Source: Caballeronia pedi (GTDB lineage Bacteria > Pseudomonadota > Gammaproteobacteria > Burkholderiales > Burkholderiaceae). Taken from it: a stretch of 64,000 bases of DNA. Shown in pieces: positions 33,938-42,439 of the stretch. The notes below the pieces were generated by a model. That model worked only from the letters and a program-made list of their open reading frames with translations, searched no databases and was not told where the DNA came from. A program made the position numbers and the translations under genes. Location: contig NZ_FCOE02000026.1 of NCBI RefSeq assembly GCF_001544915.2, forward strand, positions 1 through 64,000. Direction: 5' to 3'. Each line of letters starts with the position of its first letter. The stretch's first letter is position 1.

Positions 33938-35071
33938 ATGATTCGAAACGCTCTGATCTCTGGCGCCGGTGTCACCGGCCTCGCGCTGGCCTTCTGGCTG
34001 GATCGCGCGGGCGTCGCCGTCACGCTCGTGGAACGATCCGACGGATTCCGCCGTGGCGGTCAGGCGGTCGATATCCGTGGCGTCGCGCTGCATGTCGTGC
34101 AGGCGATGGGCCTGCTCGATGACGCACGCGCATTGCGTACGCGGCTCAAGGGCATGTCGATGCTCGATGCCGGCGGCAAGGAGATCCATCGGACGGAAGA
34201 GCGCACGTATAGCGCGGGTCGGCTCGACAGCGACGACATCGAGATCTTCCGCGACGACCTGTGTGAGTTGCTGATGAACGCACTGAGCGGGAAGGTCGAG
34301 TTCCTGTACGCCGACAGCGTTCGTGCGATCGACCAGCACGCGGACGGCGTCAAGGTCCAGTTCGAAAGCGGATCGGGCAGATCGTTCGATATCCTGATCG
34401 GTTCAGATGGCATCTACTCGAACGTCCGCAAGCAGGTGTTCGACGATGAAGCAGCGGTTGTTTTTCCGCTGGGCGTCGTGCTCGCGTTGTTTTCGACGCC
34501 CAATCTCATCGGCCTCGATGGCTGGCAGATCGGACACCGGGTGAACGAATTCGGCTATGTCATCTATCCGAGCCGGGACCAGCGCGAGCTGCGCATCGGA
34601 GTGGGCTTCGCAGCGCCCGAGCCAGCATTGTCCCGAAGCGATGTCGATGCACAGAAGCGCGTCGTAGCGCAAAGCTGTGTGCATCTGAAAGGCGATTTTC
34701 CCCGCTTTCTCGACGCGATGAAGAGCACGGACCAGTTCTACTACAACGAGCTGGCGCAAATACACATGCCCGCGTGGTCTCGAGGACGTGCCGTACTGGC
34801 TGGCGATGCGGCGCATTGCGCATCGCCGTTTTCGGGGCAGGGCACGAGCCTTGGGCTCGTGGGCGCGTTCGTGCTCGCGCATGAACTCGTGCGCCATCCG
34901 GACGATCTGGCGGACGCTTTCGCCGCCTATGAAGTCCGCATGCGGCCCTACGTGGATCTGAATCAGGCGCTGGTCGATCTCGAACGCGAAGGACCGGTGC
35001 CGGACGAGCAACTCGACGCGGCGAAGAACGGCATCGATTTGAAGGATCTGCTGGCCGCCACGATCCGATGA
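33938..35071 (+). CDS. FAD-dependent monooxygenase (PHBH/TetX-like)
   Basis: This 377-residue flavoprotein has the Rossmann motif ALISGAGVTGLALAFWLDRA, the DG motif in DILIGSDGIYSNVRKQVF and the GD motif in AVLAGDAAHCASPFSGQGTS. This is the single-component group A hydroxylase layout, which inserts one oxygen atom into aromatic or polycyclic substrates, and includes TetX-like drug-modifying enzymes. AAGGAG is seven bases before ATG 33938, whereas ATG 33932 would be too close, so 33938 was chosen. It starts 18 bp after the membrane glycosyltransferase-like gene, possibly co-transcribed. It converges with the DUF1272 gene. The substrate is unknown. Confidence 0.88.
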   Translation: MIRNALISGAGVTGLALAFWLDRAGVAVTLVERSDGFRRGGQAVDIRGVALHVVQAMGLLDDARALRTRLKGMSMLDAGGKEIHRTEERTYSAGRLDSDDIEIFRDDLCELLMNALSGKVEFLYADSVRAIDQHADGVKVQFESGSGRSFDILIGSDGIYSNVRKQVFDDEAAVVFPLGVVLALFSTPNLIGLDGWQIGHRVNEFGYVIYPSRDQRELRIGVGFAAPEPALSRSDVDAQKRVVAQSCVHLKGDFPRFLDAMKSTDQFYYNELAQIHMPAWSRGRAVLAGDAAHCASPFSGQGTSLGLVGAFVLAHELVRHPDDLADAFAAYEVRMRPYVDLNQALVDLEREGPVPDEQLDAAKNGIDLKDLLAATIR

Positions 35072-35072
35072 G

Positions 35073-35330
35073 TCACGGCGTGCGGCTTATCTTGTCCCGG
35101 CATGCCGGATTGAACACGCGCTGGGTGGAGGCGGGATGCCTGACGAGCTTGTCCGCCGCGCGGCGCGGGCGCGCCAGCAGTTCGCCTCCGCAGTTGGGGC
35201 AGGCGCCGCCCAGCACGTTCGCCGCGCAATCGGCGCAGAAGGTGCATTCGAACGAGCAGATGAGCGCCTCGGTCGAATCCGGAGGCAAGTCCTTGTCGCA
35301 GCATTCACAACCGGGTCGAAGTTCCAGCAT
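35073..35330 (-). CDS. DUF1272 cysteine-rich small protein
   Basis: This 85-residue protein has the DUF1272 pattern: MLELRPGCECCDKDLPPDST, then ALICSFECTFCADCAANVLG and CPNCGGELLARPRR. Eight or nine cysteines in CxxC-type pairs point to one or two structural zinc ribbons. It has no established function; family members are usually single genes. It is convergent with the monooxygenase (one base between the stops) and lies 47 bp from the end of the convergently oriented regulator region. The family assignment is strong; no role is proposed. Confidence 0.88.
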   Translation of the reverse strand: MLELRPGCECCDKDLPPDSTEALICSFECTFCADCAANVLGGACPNCGGELLARPRRAADKLVRHPASTQRVFNPACRDKISRTP

Positions 35331-35377
35331 GTCTGTCTCCGGAATCGGTGGGTCGGGTCATTCGTTATCGTGCGAGT

Positions 35378-36298
35378 CTACACGCGCACCGGTTTTCGGG
35401 CGGATGGCCCGAGCGTCGTCGCCACCAGACTTCTGAACCACCGATGCCCCGCATCGTTGTGATGCCGCGCGTGCCAGAACTGCTGCACCGTCAGATCGGG
35501 CAGTTCGATGGGCAAGGGGAACACATCGACATCCGCGAGGCGCGAGAACAGTTCCGCGAGTTCATCCGGCACCGCTGCGATGAAATCCGATGTCGCGACG
35601 AGGCTCGGGACCGCGAGCAGATACGGCACGTCGATACCCACTTTCAGCTTGGAACCGAGCCGGCGCAATTCCTTTTCGAGCAACTGGTTCGTCAGCGCCA
35701 GCGTGCCCGCGACGACATGCTTGCGCGCGATGAACTCATCGAGCGTCATGCGAATCTTCCTGCGCGTCTTGCCGCCCTTCACGATGCCCACCAGCGAGCG
35801 CCTGAATAGCGGCTGCTGATGCAGATTCTCGCCCATCTTGCCGAGATAGCCGATGGCGAGGTCGAGCGCGCCATCCTGAAGCGCGCTCGCCAGCTCTAGC
35901 GACGGCAGCTGAATCGGCTTGAGCGTCGCGTTCGGCGCGCGTTCCCGCAAAGCCGCGAGCAGGCGCGGCAACAGCACGATCACGCCCATGTCGCTCAGAC
36001 ACACCGAGAACGTGCGCGTGGTGCTCGCGGCATCGAAGGCCTTCGCGCTCCAGATTTCTTCCTGCACCACCGCGAGCACGTGCGCCACGCCTTGCGCGAG
36101 CCGCTCGCCCACCGGCGTCGGCGCCATCACCGAACCGGCGCGCACGAACAAATCGTCCTGAAACAGCATACGGAGTTTCCCTAATGCATGGCTCACTGCC
36201 GGCTGAGTCAGCCCGAGACGCTCGGCGGCGCGAGACACGCTCCGCTCCTCGTCGAGCGCCTGCAACACATACAGAAAGTTCAGGTCGGGGGTCGGCAT
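35378..36298 (-). CDS. LysR-family regulator of the aromatic operon
   Basis: This 306-residue regulator belongs to the NahR/LinR/PcpR-like branch. It has DLNFLYVLQALDEERSVSRA, the HTH continuing into LGLTQPAVSHALGKLRMLFQ, an effector domain with TRTFSVCLSDMGVIVLLPRL, and a C-terminal LTVQQFWHARHHNDAGHRWF. This branch generally responds to aromatic compounds. It is divergent from the FAD hydroxylase at 36400 with a 101-bp gap, and a perfect palindrome of LysR type abuts its start codon. It therefore probably regulates itself and the 36400-42391 operon. Confidence 0.93.
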   Translation of the reverse strand: MPTPDLNFLYVLQALDEERSVSRAAERLGLTQPAVSHALGKLRMLFQDDLFVRAGSVMAPTPVGERLAQGVAHVLAVVQEEIWSAKAFDAASTTRTFSVCLSDMGVIVLLPRLLAALRERAPNATLKPIQLPSLELASALQDGALDLAIGYLGKMGENLHQQPLFRRSLVGIVKGGKTRRKIRMTLDEFIARKHVVAGTLALTNQLLEKELRRLGSKLKVGIDVPYLLAVPSLVATSDFIAAVPDELAELFSRLADVDVFPLPIELPDLTVQQFWHARHHNDAGHRWFRSLVATTLGPSARKPVRV

Positions 36299-36300
36299 AT

Positions 36301-36315
36301 ATGAATCAGATTCAT
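36301..36315. promoter_or_regulatory. Perfect LysR-box palindrome ATGAATCAGATTCAT
   Basis: A 7-1-7 perfect inverted repeat contains T-N11-A (T36302 to A36314), the consensus form of LysR recognition sites. It lies two bases upstream of the LysR start codon and 84 bp upstream of the hydroxylase GTG, where an autoregulated, divergent activator would bind. Direct evidence is limited to symmetry and position. Confidence 0.75.
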
Positions 36316-36399
36316 TCCGGGTATGAAAGTCATTGTATAGATTTATAGCGCCGACGCGTTTAACTTCGCATCCAGCTTCAGAAAAATCAGGAGACGGAT

Positions 36400-38070
36400 G
36401 TGCTGGATTGCGAAGTCATCATCGTGGGCGGAGGCCCGGTCGGGCTGTTTCTCGCCGCCGAACTCGGGCAGCGCGGCGTGAGCGTCGAATTGTTCGATGC
36501 CAAAAGCGGCACCAGCCGTCATCCCGCCGCCAATGCCAACAGCGCGCGGACCATGGAGCACTTCCGGCGCATCGGCATTGCGTCGAAAGTGCGGTCGCTG
36601 GGTTTGCCCGCGGACTACGCGCCGGACGTGGCGTATTTCACGTCGATCGCGGGTGACGAACTGGCGCGGCTGCATCAGCCCGCATCGCGTGACGCGGTCG
36701 AATGGGCGAAAGGCCACGCGTTCACCTGGCCGACGCCGGAGCCGCCGCATCGCTGCTCGCAGCTTTATGTCGAACCCGTCTTGCTCGACGCCGCCCGCAG
36801 CTATCCCGACTGCCACGTTCATTTCTCATCGCGCGTGGTGGACTTCACGCAGAACGAAACATCGGTCACGGCGACAGTCGAATCCGATGTCGGCGACACA
36901 CGCACCGTCACGGCGCGCTATCTGATCGGCTGCGACGGTCCGCGCAGTTTCGTGCGCAAGGCACTCGATATCCGGCTCGCGGGCATGGCCGACGAAAAGC
37001 GCGAATTCATGGGCGGCCAGATGGACGCCGTGTACTTCTACGCGCCCGATATCTATCGCGTGAGCAAGCGTGCGCCGGCGTGGCAATACTGGACCTTCAG
37101 CCCGCGACAGCGCGCGCTCATCATCGCGGTCGATGGCGCGGGCCACTTCATCATGAACGTGCAGTTGCGCGAGGGCGAAGTCGCGGATGAGGACAGCGTG
37201 CGCCGTCGCATCGCGGAGGCGATCGGCGCGGACATTCCCTTCGAAGTGAAGAGCGCATCGACGTGGACGGCGGGCTTCGCGCTCGTCGCCGAACGCTTCG
37301 GTGCGGGCCGCGTGTTCCTCGCGGGCGACGCCGCGCATCTGTTCACGCCGACGGGCGGTCTCGGCTACAACACCGGCATCGACGATGCAGCCAATCTCGC
37401 ATGGAAGCTCGAAGCGATGATCAAGGGCTTCGCGGGCGATGCGCTCGGCGCGAGCTACGAAGCGGAGCGCCGGCCCGCGGCCTTGCGCAATACCGCGTTC
37501 GCGCGCGGCTTCGCGGACGGCATCGGTCACGTGCGCTTGCCCGACGCGGCATTCGAAGCGAGCGCATCGGGCGACGCGGCGCGCGAAGCCATCGGCGATT
37601 ATCTGGCGTTTCATGCCACCGGCGAATTCGTGATTCCCGGCGTGCATCTCGGCACGCGTTACGAAGCATCGCCGCTCGTGGAAGCGGAAGCGGGGTCGCC
37701 GCCGCCCGATGCCGCGAATCTCTATCTGCCGACCGCGCGCGCGGGGCATCGCGCGCCGCACGTCTGGCTTGCCGATGGCACATCGCTGTTCGATCGCTTC
37801 GGTCCAGGCTTCACGCTGCTATGCACGAAGGCCGCGAGCGCCGCTTTCGATGCCGATGCGCTGCAACGCGCCGCCCGTGCGCTGCCTCGACTCGCAGTCG
37901 TACGCATCGACGAAGCGGAAGTCGCGCAGGCCTACGGCGCGGGCTACGTGCTGATTCGTCCCGATCAGCATGTCGCGTGGCGTGGCGATGCGCTGGACCT
38001 TGCGTTCGAAGCGGCCGCGCGACGCACTGTCGGACTGTGCGCGAACGAAGCCGCGCTGGTCACTCAATAA
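36400..38070 (+). CDS. FAD-dependent aromatic hydroxylase (MhpA/phenol-hydroxylase type)
   Basis: This 556-residue flavoprotein has FAD motifs VIIVGGGPVGLFLAAELGQR (start), GCDGPRSFVRKAL (DG) and VFLAGDAAHLFTPTGGLGYN (GD), then a C-terminal thioredoxin-like extension (about 400-556) as in MhpA, PgaE and phenol hydroxylases. The start is GTG 36400 with AGGAGA eight bases upstream; an ATG at 36398 is out of frame. It would hydroxylate a phenolic acid to a catechol-type product for the extradiol dioxygenase two genes later. It heads an operon with transporter, hydrolase, dioxygenase and porin genes. The actual phenol is unknown. Confidence 0.92.
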   Translation: MLDCEVIIVGGGPVGLFLAAELGQRGVSVELFDAKSGTSRHPAANANSARTMEHFRRIGIASKVRSLGLPADYAPDVAYFTSIAGDELARLHQPASRDAVEWAKGHAFTWPTPEPPHRCSQLYVEPVLLDAARSYPDCHVHFSSRVVDFTQNETSVTATVESDVGDTRTVTARYLIGCDGPRSFVRKALDIRLAGMADEKREFMGGQMDAVYFYAPDIYRVSKRAPAWQYWTFSPRQRALIIAVDGAGHFIMNVQLREGEVADEDSVRRRIAEAIGADIPFEVKSASTWTAGFALVAERFGAGRVFLAGDAAHLFTPTGGLGYNTGIDDAANLAWKLEAMIKGFAGDALGASYEAERRPAALRNTAFARGFADGIGHVRLPDAAFEASASGDAAREAIGDYLAFHATGEFVIPGVHLGTRYEASPLVEAEAGSPPPDAANLYLPTARAGHRAPHVWLADGTSLFDRFGPGFTLLCTKAASAAFDADALQRAARALPRLAVVRIDEAEVAQAYGAGYVLIRPDQHVAWRGDALDLAFEAAARRTVGLCANEAALVTQ

Positions 38071-38096
38071 AAAACATCGCTCGGAGACACACCAAC

Positions 38097-39425
38097 ATGC
38101 ATGCGCAATCCGTTGCACCGCAAGGCATCGCCGATGAAGCGAAGACCTCGCCACTGCAGGTTCTGACGCTGGTTCTCTGCTTTCTCGTCGTCGCCGCCGA
38201 TGGCTTCGATGTCGCGTCGGTCGGCTATGTCGCGCCGCTTCTGAAATCGGCATGGTCGCTGACACCAGCGCAGCTCGGGCCGATCTTCGGCGCGGGCCTC
38301 TTCGGCCTTACGGTCGGCAGCTTTCTCTTCGGGCCGCTCGCGGATCGCATCGGCCGCAAACGGGTCATCGTGATCTCGCTGATCCTGTTCGGCCTCGGCA
38401 GTCTTGCCTGCGCCTACGCGCCGTCGGCGGGATGGCTCGTCGCGCTGCGCTTTCTGACCGGCGCGGGACTCGGCGGCGCGATGCCCAACTCGATCACGCT
38501 GTCCTCCGAATTCAGCCCGCCGCGCGGCCGAGCGATGCGCGTCACGCTGATGTTCTGCGGCTTCACGCTCGGCCTCGCGGGCGGCGGTGCGGTCGCGTCG
38601 CTGCTGTTGCCCACGTTCGGATGGCAGGGCGTGTTCGTGTTCGGCGGCGTGTTTCCGTTGCTGCTCGCGCCGGTGATCTGGCTGTGGCTGCCCGAATCGA
38701 TCCGCTTCATGGCCGGCAAGCCGCGCTATGCAAAGGAAGCGCGCCGCACCATCGAACGCCTGACCGGCGATGCGAATACGCCGATCGACAGCCTCGCGCC
38801 CGAAGACGCCAGGCGCGAGGACGCGCAACAAAGCGTGATCGGCACGCTGTTTTCCACGCGTTATCGCACGGGCACGCTGCTGTTGTGGATCGCGTTCTTC
38901 TGCACGCTGTGGGTCTACTACCAGGTCAGTAGCTGGCTGCCGACGGTGATCACCAGCGCGGGCATCGACGCCTCGCATGCGGCGCGTGTCGGCGCGATGC
39001 TGCCGCTCGGCGGCACGCTCGGATCGCTCGTCAACGCGCGGCTGATGGACCGGATGAATCCGTTCTTCGTGCTGTCCGGCTCGTATGCGATCGCGGCGGT
39101 GTCGATCGCGCTGATCGGCGTGGCGATCGGCGAGCCGTTCCTCGTGTACGTCACGGTGTTCATGGCGGGCTTCGGGCTGTCCGGCGCGCAGACCGGCGCA
39201 AACGTGCTGGTCGCCGGCTTCTACACGACGGCGGCGCGCGCGACTGGCGTGAGCTGGGCGCTCGGCGTGGGCCGCATCGGATCGATCATCGGTTCGATGA
39301 CGGGCGGCGTGCTGCTCGCGACCTTCCATTCGCTGCCGGCCGCCTTCGCGCTGTTCGCGGCGCCCGTCGTCATCGCCGGACTGGCGATGCTCGCGAACGG
39401 CTGGGTGTATCGGTCGCGCGCCTGA
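38097..39425 (+). CDS. MFS aromatic acid:H+ symporter (AAHS family)
   Basis: This 442-residue inner-membrane porter has about twelve segments. Diagnostic AAHS features are LVVAADGFDVASVGYVAPLL in segment 1, with the Asp needed for proton-coupled aromatic uptake, and GPLADRIGRKRVIVIS in loop 2-3. GAGLGGAMPNSITLSSEFSP follows, and segments 7-8 have the YYQVSSWLPT-type motif. GGAGACA precedes ATG 38097. The family includes PcaK, BenK and MhpT. Here it would import the aromatic acid attacked by the upstream hydroxylase. The substrate is inferred from the operon only. Confidence 0.93.
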   Translation: MHAQSVAPQGIADEAKTSPLQVLTLVLCFLVVAADGFDVASVGYVAPLLKSAWSLTPAQLGPIFGAGLFGLTVGSFLFGPLADRIGRKRVIVISLILFGLGSLACAYAPSAGWLVALRFLTGAGLGGAMPNSITLSSEFSPPRGRAMRVTLMFCGFTLGLAGGGAVASLLLPTFGWQGVFVFGGVFPLLLAPVIWLWLPESIRFMAGKPRYAKEARRTIERLTGDANTPIDSLAPEDARREDAQQSVIGTLFSTRYRTGTLLLWIAFFCTLWVYYQVSSWLPTVITSAGIDASHAARVGAMLPLGGTLGSLVNARLMDRMNPFFVLSGSYAIAAVSIALIGVAIGEPFLVYVTVFMAGFGLSGAQTGANVLVAGFYTTAARATGVSWALGVGRIGSIIGSMTGGVLLATFHSLPAAFALFAAPVVIAGLAMLANGWVYRSRA

Positions 39426-39459
39426 ACATTTCAATTTTCATTCGATAAAGGATCAAGAC

Positions 39460-40308
39460 ATGCGGTTCGTGAATTTCATCAGGGAAGGACAAGCGACGCT
39501 CGGCGTGCGCGATGGCGACGATGTACGCGTGCTCGGCACCGAGCCGCTGGAATCGGTGCTGGCGCGCGGCGTCGATCTGAACGAGTGGGCTCGCGCGAAC
39601 GCCAGCGAAGAGAAACTGCCGATGGCGGGCCTTCGCTTGCTGCCGCCCTTGCAGCGCCCGCCGAAGATCATCTGCGTGGGACTCAATTTCGCCGATCACA
39701 CGAAGGAGAGCAACTACGAGCAGCCCGCGTATCCGACGCTGTTTCTGCGCGTGAACACGAGCCTCGTCGCGCACGATCAGCCGATGATCCGCCCAGATGT
39801 AGCGGACTCCGAAGGACTCGACTACGAAGGGGAGATCGCGGTGGTGATCGGCAAGGGCGGGCGTCATATCGCAAAGGACGATGCGCTCGCCTGCGTGGCG
39901 GGTTATTCGCTCTTCAACGACGGCTCCGTGCGCGAATATCAGTTCAAGACGCCGCAATGGACCGTGGGCAAGAACTTCGATGCGACCGGCGCGTTCGGCC
40001 CCGATCTCATCACCGCCGATGAACTGCCGCCGGGCGTCAGGGGCCTGCGGCTGGAAACGCGCGTGAACGGCGCAGTGGTTCAGTCCGCGAATACCGACGA
40101 GCTGGTGTTCGACGTGGCCTCGCTCATCAGCATCATCAGCGAGGCGATCACGCTCGAAGCCGGCGATGTGATCGTGTCCGGCACGCCTTCGGGTATCGGC
40201 TGGGCGCGCACGCCGAAGTTGCTGATGAAGGCGGGTGACGTGTGCGAAGTGAGCGTCGAAGGCATGGGCGTGCTGCGCAATGTCATCGCGGATGAACCGG
40301 CGCGCTGA
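39460..40308 (+). CDS. Fumarylacetoacetate hydrolase (FAH) family protein
   Basis: This 282-residue protein has the FAH core: KIICVGLNFADHTKESNYE, GLDYEGEIAVVIGKGGRH with the metal Glu/Asp cluster, GYSLFNDGSVREYQFK, GKNFDATGAFGPDLIT and VSGTPSGIGWAR. Such enzymes hydrolyse C-C bonds in acylpyruvates, or hydrate or decarboxylate ring-cleavage products (MhpD, HpcG, fumarylpyruvate hydrolase). Placed between an aromatic transporter and an extradiol dioxygenase, it most likely processes the meta-cleavage product. AAGGA stands before ATG 39460. Whether it is a hydrolase, hydratase or decarboxylase cannot be told. Confidence 0.92.
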   Translation: MRFVNFIREGQATLGVRDGDDVRVLGTEPLESVLARGVDLNEWARANASEEKLPMAGLRLLPPLQRPPKIICVGLNFADHTKESNYEQPAYPTLFLRVNTSLVAHDQPMIRPDVADSEGLDYEGEIAVVIGKGGRHIAKDDALACVAGYSLFNDGSVREYQFKTPQWTVGKNFDATGAFGPDLITADELPPGVRGLRLETRVNGAVVQSANTDELVFDVASLISIISEAITLEAGDVIVSGTPSGIGWARTPKLLMKAGDVCEVSVEGMGVLRNVIADEPAR

Positions 40309-40324
40309 ACCTCGGGAGGCGATC

Positions 40325-41224
40325 ATGGCTGCCGTTCATTCGGTCGATCACTTCGCGCTCAACGTGCCTTCAGTCGATGAAGCCGAGCGCTTTTTCAAGG
40401 CATTCGGTCTCGATGTAACGCGTGCGGGCGCGCATCGAGACGAACTCGAACTGCGCGCCGCCGATGGCTGGCGCTGGGCGCGCGTGCTGCCCGCGGCGGA
40501 CAAGTCGCTGGCGTATCTGAGCTTCAACTGTTTCGAGCACGATCTCGCAACGATTCGCGCGCAAGCGCAACACGCAGGCGCGCGATTTGTCGATGGCGAC
40601 GAGGGCGTCTGGTTCCGCGATCCCGATGGCAATCTCATTCAGGTCAAGGCGGGAACGAAGACGAGTCCGTCATCGAAGACGCCGCATGCGGTCATGGGCG
40701 CCGCAGCGGACGAGCGCGGCAACTGCACGCGTTCCGAGGTGAAAGAGGTCAGGCCGAACCGCCTTTCGCACGTGCTGCTGTTTTCGCCGGACGTGCTGCG
40801 CGCGGTCGGCTTCTACGGCGCGGCGCTGGGCCTGCGCCTCTCCGACCAGTCGCGCGACGTCATCGCGTTCACGCATGCGCCGTACGGCAGCGATCATCAC
40901 CTCGTCGCGTTCGCGAAGAGCAGCGCGCGCGGCTGGCATCACGCGGCGTGGGACGTAGATGACGTGAACCGCGTGGGCGAAGGCGCAGCGCAGATGGCGG
41001 CCGCCGGCTACACGAAAGGCTGGGGCACGGGACGTCATGTGCTCGGCTCGAACTACTTCCATTACGTGGAAGACCCGTGGGGATCGTTCTGCGAGTACTC
41101 GGCGGATATCGATTTCGTGTCGGCGGGACACGCGTGGCCTGCGGGCGATTTCGCGCCGGAGGATTCGCTCTACCTATGGGGACCGCCCGTGCCGGAGAAC
41201 TTCATACACAACACCGAAGCATAG
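40325..41224 (+). CDS. Extradiol ring-cleavage dioxygenase (VOC, type I)
   Basis: This 299-residue two-module VOC protein has the size of catechol 2,3-dioxygenases. The N-terminal module starts SVDHFALNVPSVDEAERFF. The C-terminal module supplies the iron ligands: His in NRLSHVLLFSPD, His in RGWHHAAWDVDD, and Glu in WGSFCEYSADIDF, in standard order. The segment TKGWGTGRHVLGSNYFHYVE contains additional second-sphere histidine and tyrosine residues. It starts at 40325, 16 bp after the FAH gene. It would open the ring of the catechol made by the hydroxylase. The C-terminus has an unusual LYLWGPPVPENFIHN tail, also seen in biphenyl-2,3-diol-type relatives. Confidence 0.92.
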   Translation: MAAVHSVDHFALNVPSVDEAERFFKAFGLDVTRAGAHRDELELRAADGWRWARVLPAADKSLAYLSFNCFEHDLATIRAQAQHAGARFVDGDEGVWFRDPDGNLIQVKAGTKTSPSSKTPHAVMGAAADERGNCTRSEVKEVRPNRLSHVLLFSPDVLRAVGFYGAALGLRLSDQSRDVIAFTHAPYGSDHHLVAFAKSSARGWHHAAWDVDDVNRVGEGAAQMAAAGYTKGWGTGRHVLGSNYFHYVEDPWGSFCEYSADIDFVSAGHAWPAGDFAPEDSLYLWGPPVPENFIHNTEA

Positions 41225-41254
41225 GCATCGCTAAAAACATAAAAGGACGGAGAC

Positions 41255-42391
41255 ATGAAACGCAAGATGATGGCGGGCGCTGCCGCGCTTTCGCTGTGCT
41301 GCGGCGCGCACGCGCAAAGCAGCGTCACGCTGTACGGGATTCTCGATACGGGTATCGAACTCGTCACGCACGCGGGACCGACCGACGACAAGGTCGTGCG
41401 GATGCCGGGCATCACCGGCTCGCTGCCCTCGCGCTGGGGAATGCGCGGCGTCGAGGACCTGGGCGGCGGATATTCGGCGATCTTCACGCTGGAGAACGGT
41501 TTCAACGTCCGCTCGGGCGACGTCAATCAGGGCGGCCGCCTGTTCGGCCGGCAGGCGTGGGTCGGCGTGTCGAACCGTTTCGGCACGCTCAGTTTCGGGC
41601 GGCAGTACACCATGTCCTACTGGGCCATCGTCGATGCCGATCAGCTCGGACCGGATATCTACGGTGGCGTCGGCTCGCTCGATTCATACATGCCCAATGC
41701 GCGCAGCGACAACACGGTCGCCTATAAAGGCACCTTCAGCGGCGTCACGATAGGCGGCACGTATGCGCTCGGCCGCGATTCGGCCGGAACGGGCAACTCG
41801 CCCGGACAGGGAACCTGTGCGGGTGCGATTCCCGGCAACTACAACGCATGCCGGCAGTGGTCGGTACTCCTGCGCTACGACGCGAATGCGTTCGGCGTCG
41901 CGGCGTCTTACGACGAGCAGCGCGGCGGCCCGGGCGCCGCCGCGAATCTCTTCAACGGAACCGCGCCGATTGCGCTGACCAACAGCGGCGACAAGGACGC
42001 CCGCACGCAATTGAACGGCTATATCAAGCTCGGCCAGCTGAAAGTGGGCGGCGGCTGGCTCGGACGCCGCGTGCAGACGGTGTCGCCGACGCTCGCCGAT
42101 GTGCATACCGACATCTTCTATCTCACCGGCACGTACTTCGTCACACCGGCGATGTTCGTCGATGGCGGCGTGTATCGCACCGTCGACACGGCGCAGGACA
42201 CGCGCGCGACGCTCGCCGCGCTGCGCGGCACCTATCTGTTGTCCAAGCGCACGGGCGTCTATCTGCAAAGCGGGTATGTCTTCAACAGCGCGAAGGCGCG
42301 CTACACGCTGAGCCAGGGCGGTCCGGGCACGACGCCGAATGCGGGCGTCGGTCAACTCGGCGTGATGGCGGGCATCCGTCACTCGTTCTGA
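41255..42391 (+). CDS. Outer-membrane porin, Gram-negative (OmpC/Burkholderia) family
   Basis: This 378-residue protein has a signal peptide ending GAHAQ, then SSVTLYGILDTGIELVTH, the standard first strand of beta-proteobacterial porins, and a C-terminal GIRHSF with terminal Phe recognised by the BAM complex. Alternating strands and the EDLGGGYSAIFTLENGFN and LFGRQAWVGVSNRFGTLSFG segments complete the trimeric 16-strand barrel pattern. It follows the dioxygenase by 30 bp in the aromatic operon, so it is likely to be substrate-induced and to allow the aromatic acid across the outer membrane. A hairpin follows the stop. Confidence 0.95.
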   Translation: MKRKMMAGAAALSLCCGAHAQSSVTLYGILDTGIELVTHAGPTDDKVVRMPGITGSLPSRWGMRGVEDLGGGYSAIFTLENGFNVRSGDVNQGGRLFGRQAWVGVSNRFGTLSFGRQYTMSYWAIVDADQLGPDIYGGVGSLDSYMPNARSDNTVAYKGTFSGVTIGGTYALGRDSAGTGNSPGQGTCAGAIPGNYNACRQWSVLLRYDANAFGVAASYDEQRGGPGAAANLFNGTAPIALTNSGDKDARTQLNGYIKLGQLKVGGGWLGRRVQTVSPTLADVHTDIFYLTGTYFVTPAMFVDGGVYRTVDTAQDTRATLAALRGTYLLSKRTGVYLQSGYVFNSAKARYTLSQGGPGTTPNAGVGQLGVMAGIRHSF

Positions 42392-42393
42392 TC

Positions 42394-42422
42394 GAGCGGA
42401 CCGCGCGCGTCGCGATCCGCTC
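42394..42422. terminator. Hairpin between convergent porin and autotransporter genes
   Basis: GAGCGGA (42394-42400) and TCCGCTC (42416-42422) form a perfect 7-bp stem around a GC-rich loop, in the 48-bp space between the porin stop and the autotransporter stop. It could terminate in both directions. It has no long T-run. Confidence 0.5.
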
Positions 42423-42439
42423 TGCTTCGACATCGAACC

